DNA of 5,091 nucleotides from Chitinophagales bacterium. Its GTDB lineage: Bacteria; Bacteroidota; Bacteroidia; Chitinophagales; Saprospiraceae. A model generated the notes under the pieces. That model made no database searches. It was not told where the DNA came from and was given only the letters and a program-made list of their open reading frames with translations. Positions 1-5,091 of the stretch are shown here, one piece after another. The stretch lies in the NCBI GenBank assembly GCA_013297575.1, contig JAAFHO010000354.1, positions 1-5,091 of the forward strand, in the 5' to 3' direction. Positions within the stretch are counted from its first letter, which is position 1. Each line of letters begins with the position of its first letter. Both the position numbers and the translations under genes were made by a program.

Positions 1-224
1 AAAAGTTCCTCCCACAAGGCCACCACAAAAAATGCTAATAAAAAATTATCCCAAATACTTCGATTGTTCTCTACCGACAAAGCATCCATGGCCCACCATT
101 CTACTTTGATCGCTGGTATCGTAACTAACCCTCCTAAAAGAAAAAAGACAATAAGCGGAAGCAGGGGCTCCCGGTCGTGTTTATCGATTCTGAACATCAC
201 ATAGCAGATGAGCAGCCCCGGCAA
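1..224 (-). CDS. PrsW-family intramembrane protease, N-terminal part, cut by window edge
   Basis: The minus-strand frame from 266 to the left edge is open. It reads like the start of PrsW (glutamic-type intramembrane protease, CPBP/abortive-infection superfamily). Visible features are a hydrophobic first helix containing LPGLLICYVMF, then RIDKHDREP (the family's conserved D-x(3)-EP stretch after helix 1), a second helix LIVFFLLGGLVTIPAI, and a third, FLLAFFVVALWEEL, which carries the double-glutamate active-site motif at 11-6 just before the edge. PrsW enzymes cleave membrane proteins such as anti-sigma factors; the substrate here is unknown. The start is uncertain. The only upstream ATG in frame (272-270) is followed directly by TAA (269-267). 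Remaining candidates are TTG at 224, GTG at 200 and ATG at 197, and the last two cut away most of helix 1. I used TTG 224, although the coding-like sequence reaches 266. Family assignment is good; start and intactness are not settled. Confidence 0.7.
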   Translation of the reverse strand, partial: MPGLLICYVMFRIDKHDREPLLPLIVFFLLGGLVTIPAIKVEWWAMDALSVENNRSIWDNFLLAFFVVALWEEL

Positions 225-312
225 TGTAGCGATAAAAGTATTGATAGGCTTGGAGATATAAAGTAGTTACATGAATATGCAAGGTTTTTTCCTAAAAAAA
301 CGCACCAAAAAC

Positions 313-765
313 CTATTCAACTAGGTTAACAGGGCGATTGATGCTCTCCTCCAGTGCTATAAATGTCTCAGTTCTTTGAATGCCATTAATTTTCTGAATT
401 TTATCGTGCAATATTTCGCGTAAATGATTGGTATCTTTGCAGCGGATTTTGATAAAAACACTGTACAGACCAGTGGTGTAATGGGCCTCAACGATTTCAG
501 GAATACCTTGTAATTGTTTGGCAACATCATCGTATAAAGAACTTTTATCCAAGTAAATACCCAAAAATGCTGTGATATCGTATCCCAATTTGTGGTAGTC
601 CAAAATCAAAGTTGCACCCTTTACCATGCCTAACTTTTCCAATTTGGTCATGCGCACGTGAATGGTACCGCTAGATACAAAAAGTTGCTTGGCTAATTCA
701 GTGTAGGGAATATTGCTATTTTCTACTAATTTTGCGAGAATTTGGCGATCTAATTGGTCAATCAT
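313..765 (-). CDS. Lrp/AsnC-family transcriptional regulator
   Basis: This is a 150-residue protein of normal length for the Lrp/AsnC family. It opens with MIDQLDRQIL, the usual first helix, followed by a winged helix-turn-helix (about residues 22-48, from TELAKQL to LEKLGMV). A RAM/AsnC ligand-binding domain follows (about 65-145), including IPEIVEAHYTTGLYSVFIKI. Such proteins form dimers or higher oligomers and usually sense amino acids or related metabolites while binding DNA; the effector and targets here cannot be read from sequence. I chose ATG at 765. The frame extends ten codons further to a TTG at 795, but that extension has no family counterpart and its TTG lies within the likely -7 element at 793-800. 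The gene is divergent from the S41 protease gene across 93 bp, a common setting for autoregulation. The PrsW-like gene follows on the same strand about 40 bp downstream of its stop and may be co-transcribed. Confidence 0.93.
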   Translation of the reverse strand: MIDQLDRQILAKLVENSNIPYTELAKQLFVSSGTIHVRMTKLEKLGMVKGATLILDYHKLGYDITAFLGIYLDKSSLYDDVAKQLQGIPEIVEAHYTTGLYSVFIKIRCKDTNHLREILHDKIQKINGIQRTETFIALEESINRPVNLVE

Positions 766-792
766 TGTTGAAAGGTATATAATATTTGTCGG

Positions 793-827
793 CAAAATTA
801 GACAGAATTATCAATTTAATAAAGAAT
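793..827 (-). promoter_or_regulatory. Putative Bacteroidetes-type promoter of the Lrp/AsnC gene
   Basis: On the minus strand, TAATTTTG (800 to 793) matches the Bacteroidetes -7 consensus TAnnTTTG exactly. Upstream, TTTA lies 19 nt away, in the place of the usual -33 TTTG but with one mismatch. Transcription from here would begin near 786, giving a leader of about 20 nt before ATG 765. This also argues against the upstream TTG start. The region is very AT-rich, so a chance match is possible. Confidence 0.4.
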
Positions 828-858
828 TAAGAAAAAAATTAAAAAAACGGCAAAATAT

Positions 859-2475
859 ATGTCCGATCAATCCTTAAATACCAAACCTCAAATTAGGTTT
901 CCATTGTTATTTGCCCTTGCACTTGCTGTAGGAATATTTATTGGGCAACAATTACCACGTAGTGAACGGCATTTTACAAAATCATCTGTTCAGCAAAACC
1001 ATCCAGGCTCTGTAATGGATGAAATTATGCAATTTGTTAAAGCGCGCTATGTCGATACCGTAGATGTAAATAGCATTAAAGAAAAAGCCATTCGCAACTT
1101 ATTAGATCAATTAGATCCTCATTCCATATATATTACTCCTGAAGAAGCATTGGCAGTGGACGAAGACATGAAAGGTGGCTTCGATGGCATAGGCATTGAG
1201 TTTTTGATGCTGGATGATACAATTTTAGTGGTCACTCCCCTACCCGGCGGTCCTTGCGAATCGGCCGGTATTTTGGCTGGTGATAAAATTATTAAGATCA
1301 ATGATAGTATTGTGGCTGGCGTTAAAATAGATAATGGAAGGATTTACAAAAAATTGCGCGGTGAAAAAGGATCAGAGGTGCGTTTATCTATTTTGAGGGG
1401 AAGCAATGTACTCGATTTTAAGGTATTGCGTGATCGTATTCCAGTCAATAGCGTAGAAATCGCCTATATGCTGGATGAAAAAACGGGATATATCAAGGTA
1501 AATCGTTTTACATCTAAAACCTATACGGAATTCATGGAGGCAATACGGCCTATGGTGGAGGAACAAAATATGCGTAATTTAGTGGTAGATTTGCGTGGTA
1601 ACCCAGGCGGTTACCTAGATGAGGCCACACAAATGCTCAGTCAATTTTTTCCAGAAGGCAAATTATTGGTTTATACCGAGGGGCGTACCGATAGCCGACA
1701 AGAGTATAATAGCAGTGGCCGGGCGCGTTTTAATATTCAACAAATTGCTGTATTAATTGACGAAGGCTCGGCATCAGCCAGCGAAATTATGGCAGGCGCT
1801 ATTCAGGATCACGACCGAGGCTGGATTATTGGTCGCCGCTCTTTTGGCAAAGGGTTGGTGCAAGAGGAGTATCCGCTCTCTAATAAAGGCCGGTTGCGAC
1901 TTACTGTTGCGCGCTATTTTACCCCCAGTGGGCGCTGTATCCAAAGGAATTATAAAGGCAATACGAACTACGATAATGAAGAAGCCAACCGATTCAAATC
2001 GGGAGAATTGACAGACGGAACGAAGATTACGATTGCAGATACAACCAAGTTTTATACAGGAATGGGACGTGTAGTTTATAGCGGTGGCGGTATTACACCG
2101 GATGTCTTTATTCCATTGGATACGAGTTATTTTAATCCATTTTTTAATGAAATGAATAGCCACTTGCCTCAATTTGTTTCAAGGTGGCTGGAACAGCATA
2201 AAGGAAATATGCCTACTGATGCAACCCAATTTGAGCAAAACTTTAAAGTCGGTGATGATGTGCTAACTGCACTAGCAGATTATAGCGTAAAACAAGGTGC
2301 AAAACGCGACGAAAAGCAACTGATGCAATCCAAGAATGAATTGAAATTAAGGCTTAAATCGAGAATGGCAAGAGTGCTTTTTGGAGATACGGCGCAGTTC
2401 AAAATTATAAATAGCGATGACCCTGCTATTGAGAAGGCGTTACAATTGATGAATAGCGGGGCTAGTTTGAAGTAA
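859..2475 (+). CDS. S41-family C-terminal processing protease (CtpA-like) with PDZ domain
   Basis: This is a complete 538-residue serine protease of the CtpA/Prc/CtpB group, which trims or degrades proteins from their C-termini on the periplasmic side of the membrane. Residues 14-29 form an N-terminal membrane anchor or uncleaved signal. A helical segment (about 52-98) precedes a PDZ domain (about 105-192, FDGIGIEF to GVKIDNGRIYKKLRGEKG). The S41 core follows, with VVDLRGNPGGYLDEA at 242-256, GSASASEI with the predicted nucleophile Ser306, and FGKGLVQ with general base Lys331 and Gln335. The Ser-to-Lys spacing of 25 and Lys-to-Gln spacing of 4 equal those known in E. coli Prc and B. subtilis CtpB, so it should be active. 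GGGITPDV (409-416) closes the core, and about 120 mostly helical residues follow. The ATG at 859 is preceded by an A-rich tract and no Shine-Dalgarno, as usual in Bacteroidota. Substrates are unknown. Confidence 0.96.
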   Translation: MSDQSLNTKPQIRFPLLFALALAVGIFIGQQLPRSERHFTKSSVQQNHPGSVMDEIMQFVKARYVDTVDVNSIKEKAIRNLLDQLDPHSIYITPEEALAVDEDMKGGFDGIGIEFLMLDDTILVVTPLPGGPCESAGILAGDKIIKINDSIVAGVKIDNGRIYKKLRGEKGSEVRLSILRGSNVLDFKVLRDRIPVNSVEIAYMLDEKTGYIKVNRFTSKTYTEFMEAIRPMVEEQNMRNLVVDLRGNPGGYLDEATQMLSQFFPEGKLLVYTEGRTDSRQEYNSSGRARFNIQQIAVLIDEGSASASEIMAGAIQDHDRGWIIGRRSFGKGLVQEEYPLSNKGRLRLTVARYFTPSGRCIQRNYKGNTNYDNEEANRFKSGELTDGTKITIADTTKFYTGMGRVVYSGGGITPDVFIPLDTSYFNPFFNEMNSHLPQFVSRWLEQHKGNMPTDATQFEQNFKVGDDVLTALADYSVKQGAKRDEKQLMQSKNELKLRLKSRMARVLFGDTAQFKIINSDDPAIEKALQLMNSGASLK

Positions 2476-3123
2476 TTAAAGGCGGACTTTGATGCCACCA
2501 CTCAATATTGGGAGGGTGAACAGCCCCATTTCAAGATAACCTTTTACCCGCCCAAGCCCGAAGCACATGCCAATGGGCTTAATAAGTGGTACAGGAAACC
2601 GAGAAAACCATGAATTATAACTTGGAGATCCATAAACATGTGTTGTCTCCTTTGCAAAATGGTAAACTCCAAGCCCCAAACCTGAATAGAAGTATTGGTC
2701 TTTACGAAAGGCAAATCTTCTTTCAAAAACAAGTGAAAAAGCATGGATAACCGTTGATATTTCTTTTGTCTTTCTGGATGTGAGTACGTCCCATTTTACA
2801 ACACTTCCTCCCCTATTCCACTCAAGTGTTGTACTCCACCGCCTGTGCCAAGCGTAATTGACGCTTGCGCTAATACCAACCCTATATCTATAAGTATCGT
2901 ATCCACCTATTTCTTGTGAAAGGTGTCGTGTTCCAACATCAGTTGCAGTTGCAGCACCAGCGCCAAATAAAAATGTCCATTCTTTTGGATAAGAGGATAT
3001 GTGTTCTTGACCAAAAATTGGACATACGGTGAAGAAATAAAATAGGGAAAGCAATACAAAACGCCTAAGAACACGCGCCTCAAGTAAACTGAATATGAAA
3101 TGTTTAAGTGTAGATACTGCCAT
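2476..3123 (-). CDS. Small predicted outer-membrane beta-barrel protein, hypothetical
   Basis: This 215-residue protein is not one I can name. An N-terminal signal peptide is visible: basic RR at 20-21, a hydrophobic core VLLSLFYFFTV, and a likely cleavage around FG-Q at 38-39, the G/A-Q pattern common in Bacteroidota exported proteins. The mature part (about 176 residues) alternates aromatic/aliphatic and polar residues in strand-like runs: WTFLFGAGAATATD, YRYRVGISASVNYAW, STTLEWNRGGSVVKW, FYSGLGLGVYHF, KGYLEMGLFTLPIL. It ends in GGIKVRL. This is typical of a small barrel of roughly eight strands, judged by eye. The ATG at 3123 is the only start upstream of the signal core, which leaves a rather long n-region. 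Its stop abuts that of the convergent S41 protease. It lies 171 bp downstream of the T9SS cargo gene on the same strand, so a link with that protein is possible. No PorP/SprF hallmark is visible. Confidence 0.75.
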   Translation of the reverse strand: MAVSTLKHFIFSLLEARVLRRFVLLSLFYFFTVCPIFGQEHISSYPKEWTFLFGAGAATATDVGTRHLSQEIGGYDTYRYRVGISASVNYAWHRRWSTTLEWNRGGSVVKWDVLTSRKTKEISTVIHAFSLVFERRFAFRKDQYFYSGLGLGVYHFAKETTHVYGSPSYNSWFSRFPVPLIKPIGMCFGLGRVKGYLEMGLFTLPILSGGIKVRL

Positions 3124-3294
3124 TATTTATAAAGTTAATACTCTGTAAAAAATGGCAAGTTAGCATTTGGCCACAGATTAAACAATGATATTTGTCATCA
3201 TGGTTAATAGACCTTATGCCGAATTAGTTTCGTATGCTGGTAAGAGTACACAGGTACTTAACCTATGCACTCGTACTTTTTGTTAAAAAACCTA
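3124..3294. other. 171-bp intergenic region between cargo gene and barrel gene
   Basis: This gap separates two minus-strand genes. It contains a short hairpin, AGTAC-ACAG-GTACT (3245-3258), without a following T-run, and a candidate promoter next to the barrel gene (3130-3158). A 33-codon plus-strand ORF (3185-3286) is present but has no start-region signal or recognisable content. I see no tRNA, riboswitch or convincing terminator. The gap is long enough for the barrel gene to have its own promoter. Confidence 0.6.
3130..3158 (-). promoter_or_regulatory. Putative promoter of the barrel gene, possibly leaderless
   Basis: On the minus strand, TAACTTTA (3137 to 3130) fits TAnnTTTG except for the last base. 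A TTG lies 18 nt upstream, close to the usual -33 spacing. Transcription from this element would begin at or within a few bases of the ATG at 3123, giving a leaderless or nearly leaderless mRNA. A chance match in AT-rich DNA is possible. Confidence 0.3.
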
Positions 3295-5091
3295 CTACCG
3301 AATCAAGGTTACTTCCCCGGTGAGCACCTGTACCCTACCTGTTTTAAAGGTAACAGATGCCTGCCAGATATAAACATCCATTGGCGCAGGTTTGCCATCC
3401 ACTAAACCATCCCAAGCAACTGTGGCATCAGTGCCTTTTCCCTCGAATATTTTTTGCCCCCAGCGGTTGTAAATCCTTAGATAGTTTACATCAATCAAAC
3501 CTGATTCTCCATCGGGGATCAAGACAAAAGTATCGTTTGTGTTGTCTCCATTGCCGGGAGTAAAAGCATTGGGCACTTTTATATCTTGAGGAAAAACCCT
3601 TATAATAAAGATAAATTTGCGCTCCAAACACCCAAATTGATCTGTGACAGTTAAATTATAAATTAAGGTATCTGTGCCATCATATCGCACTACGGGAGGC
3701 ATTCCTTCAGGTGTTTCTGGTTGCCAGTTAAAATTGTACAAAGGATCAAATACAACTGGCAACGTAACTGGCTGATTTTTATCCACTAATGTATCCAGAT
3801 CAGTAGCACCTTGATAGAATCCTGGTACAAATACCAGTGCGGTATCCGAATCCATACAACCGGTACCGGCAATGGAAACAGATACCGCATAAGTGGTGGT
3901 TGCCTGAGGCACTACTTGTACTGTTGAGCTATTTTGAGGGCTGAGTACGGAAGCAGCAGGTGACCAAGTATAGGTTGCGCCAGGAATTGGATTGATTAGT
4001 CCTATGGTAGCCGTATCCCCCTTGCAAACGGTTGTGCCAATAGCCTCAAAATTGGGCAATCCTGCTACATTGACCACTTGAACGATGGTATCTTTACACC
4101 CTAAAGGCAAATCAGTAACGACCAACGTTACATTAAACTGACCATCTGTGCTGTATTCGTGTGTGGGTGCTGCATTGTTGGCACTGTTTCCATCACCAAA
4201 AGACCATTGCCATTGGTCGGCATCGGTAGAGTTATTTACAAACTCATGGGGCAATCCCAAGCAAACAGGATCTTGAACCGTTGAAAATGCAGCATTTACC
4301 TTAGAAAAATTAATAGGTTTATCAATTGTAAATGTGCATGCATCATCCTCACCGCGAAGGATTAATTTGGCGACAGTACTCCCCGCTGGTGGTAAAAAAT
4401 TATATTGGTGACTGACGGGGTTGATATTATCGGCCGTGGTGCCATCACCAAAAGACCAAGAAAATGATGAAATATCGGCAGTATCTAAAAGATTAAAACT
4501 GATTATATCGCCTACACAAATAGAATTTTTATCCATAGCAAAATTACCTTCTGGCCCTACAACAGTAAAGGATTGTGAGGTAGTATCTGCGCATCCATAA
4601 CTGGTCGTGACGATCATCTGAACGGGATAAGTGCCTTTTGGGAAAACGGTGGCCGTAGTGTTGCCAAAGGCCAGTTGTCCATTCGCAATAACCCATGTTA
4701 CATTTAGGGGGTAATCCGTGGTGGATGTATTGGTCAATTGAAGGTTTTGTGGATAACAAATAATATTTAAACCATCAACGTTAGTGCTAAAACTAGCTGT
4801 TGGATAACTTTGCACTTTTACAATCTTCGCTATTTTATCGGTACAGCCTGTTGCAATTTCGGTATAAGTCATGGTAACTGTATAATCGCCATGTTGCGTA
4901 TAGGCGTGATTGACTGCTTGTCCAGTTTGGGTGGCACTGCCGTCGCCAAAATCCCATGACCAACTCAAACCAGATGTGCCACCAAAAAATTCTGTACCAA
5001 GCATAGTCAATAATTTGTCCTCACACACTGTGCTGCTGGGTGATATAAATGCTTGACTAACAGGTTTGTATATCTTTATATTACGGGTAAT
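3295..5091 (-). CDS. T9SS type B-sorted multi-domain PKD/Ig-like surface protein, 5' end outside window
   Basis: The frame stays open to the right edge, so the visible 598 residues are the C-terminal part of a larger secreted protein; the GTG at 5028 is internal, not a start. The fragment is a chain of Ig-like modules. Three are clear PKD domains, with WDFGDG, WSFGDG and WSFGDG at fragment residues 46-51, 212-217 and 296-301. A divergent PKD-like module between the first two has WVIANG at 133-138. Two further Ig-like modules follow (about 343-425 and 426-501). The last 96 residues (503-598) are a CHU_C/type B T9SS sorting domain: VPNAFTPGNGDNTNDTF, then YLRIYNRWGQKIFEG, WDGLVDGKPAP, VYIWQASV and a terminal GEVTLIR. 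In known members this domain directs export by T9SS and surface retention or release. Adhesion or gliding is a likely role, not shown. Each of the first five modules has an early and a late cysteine. Confidence 0.92.
   Translation of the reverse strand: MTRNIKIYKPVSQAFISPSSTVCEDKLLTMLGTEFFGGTSGLSWSWDFGDGSATQTGQAVNHAYTQHGDYTVTMTYTEIATGCTDKIAKIVKVQSYPTASFSTNVDGLNIICYPQNLQLTNTSTTDYPLNVTWVIANGQLAFGNTTATVFPKGTYPVQMIVTTSYGCADTTSQSFTVVGPEGNFAMDKNSICVGDIISFNLLDTADISSFSWSFGDGTTADNINPVSHQYNFLPPAGSTVAKLILRGEDDACTFTIDKPINFSKVNAAFSTVQDPVCLGLPHEFVNNSTDADQWQWSFGDGNSANNAAPTHEYSTDGQFNVTLVVTDLPLGCKDTIVQVVNVAGLPNFEAIGTTVCKGDTATIGLINPIPGATYTWSPAASVLSPQNSSTVQVVPQATTTYAVSVSIAGTGCMDSDTALVFVPGFYQGATDLDTLVDKNQPVTLPVVFDPLYNFNWQPETPEGMPPVVRYDGTDTLIYNLTVTDQFGCLERKFIFIIRVFPQDIKVPNAFTPGNGDNTNDTFVLIPDGESGLIDVNYLRIYNRWGQKIFEGKGTDATVAWDGLVDGKPAPMDVYIWQASVTFKTGRVQVLTGEVTLIR
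4190..4458 (-). repeat. 17-bp direct repeat encoding the WSFGDG core of two PKD modules
   Basis: An identical 17-bp stretch occurs at 4190-4206 and 4442-4458, starting 252 bp (84 codons) apart. In both places it encodes WSFGDG in the same frame. The third clear PKD core, near 4939-4956, is related but differs at several bases (it encodes WDFGDG). This could reflect ancestry by module duplication or local gene conversion, but a conserved six-residue motif with the same codon preferences could also give it. Flanking sequence is not conserved. Confidence 0.6.

Noticed and set aside
131..150. An apparent frameshift in the PrsW-like frame at the T-run
   Set aside because: A recount of the six-A run on the plus strand (141-146) gives a continuous open frame, VFFLLGGLV; there is no frameshift.
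282..314. Inverted repeat AGGTTTTT/AAAAACCT spanning the end of the Lrp gene, considered as a terminator
   Set aside because: The stem is eight mostly A-T pairs with a 17-nt loop and no following T-run on the minus strand, so it is too weak to call.
766..795. Ten-codon upstream extension of the Lrp/AsnC gene to a TTG start
   Set aside because: The extension has no family counterpart and overlaps the likely -7 promoter element; ATG 765 gives the usual Lrp N-terminus.
1774..2172. Long minus-strand open frame of 132 codons inside the protease gene
   Set aside because: It lies wholly within the strongly supported S41 gene, resembles no known family and is a shadow of that gene's codon use.
2490..2520. 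CAATATTG palindrome near the convergent gene ends, considered as a bidirectional terminator
   Set aside because: The palindrome has no loop and no T-tracts, and it lies within the coding sequence of the barrel gene.
3007..3030. A possible lipobox ending at Cys34 of the barrel protein (FTVC)
   Set aside because: The residue before Cys is Val rather than Gly, Ala or Ser, and a better signal-peptidase I site follows at FG-Q.
3185..3286. A 33-codon plus-strand ORF in the 171-bp gap
   Set aside because: It has no promoter or ribosome-binding signal, no recognisable composition and is within chance length.
3860..3869. Perfect 10-bp palindrome CCGGTACCGG
   Set aside because: It lies inside the cargo gene and encodes ordinary module sequence (around GTGC); a palindrome of this length is expected by chance occasionally.

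Overview
The window looks like Bacteroidota (Bacteroidetes) chromosome. The strongest evidence is the gene at the right edge. It encodes a secreted multi-domain PKD/Ig-like protein that ends in a type IX secretion system (T9SS) type B sorting domain, the CHU_C or 'gliding motility-associated C-terminal' domain, which is essentially confined to this phylum. AT-rich intergenic DNA, A-rich translation start regions without Shine-Dalgarno sequences, and TAnnTTTG-like -7 elements fit the same phylum. I cannot place it more precisely from sequence alone; an environmental Saprospiria-, Chitinophagia- or Sphingobacteriia-like lineage is a guess.

Layout, left to right. (1) Positions 1-266, minus strand: the N-terminal part of a PrsW-family intramembrane protease that runs off the left edge. 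Its frame carries an ATG followed at once by TAA, so either it starts at a non-ATG codon further in or its start is mutated. (2) 313-765, minus: a complete Lrp/AsnC-family regulator. (3) 766-858: a 93-bp divergent intergenic region holding the regulator's likely promoter. (4) 859-2475, plus: a complete S41 carboxyl-terminal processing protease (CtpA-like) with its catalytic Ser-Lys pair intact. (5) 2476-3123, minus: a small predicted outer-membrane beta-barrel protein, convergent with the protease and with no spacer; the palindrome TAATTA supplies the stop codons of both genes. (6) 3124-3294: a 171-bp gap. (7) 3295-5091, minus: the 3' part of the T9SS cargo gene; its start lies beyond the right edge.

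Functionally there is an envelope theme: a periplasm-facing C-terminal processing protease, an intramembrane protease, an outer-membrane barrel and a T9SS-secreted adhesin-like protein. The cargo gene followed on the same strand by a small barrel gene resembles the SprB-SprF arrangement, in which a PorP/SprF-type barrel helps export or anchor a CHU_C protein. The barrel here is shorter than that family and lacks its recognisable motifs, so the pairing is only inference. I see no mobile element, CRISPR array, RNA gene or clear new system. The items most worth checking are the PrsW start, the regular cysteine-paired modules of the cargo protein, and the possible cargo-barrel pair.
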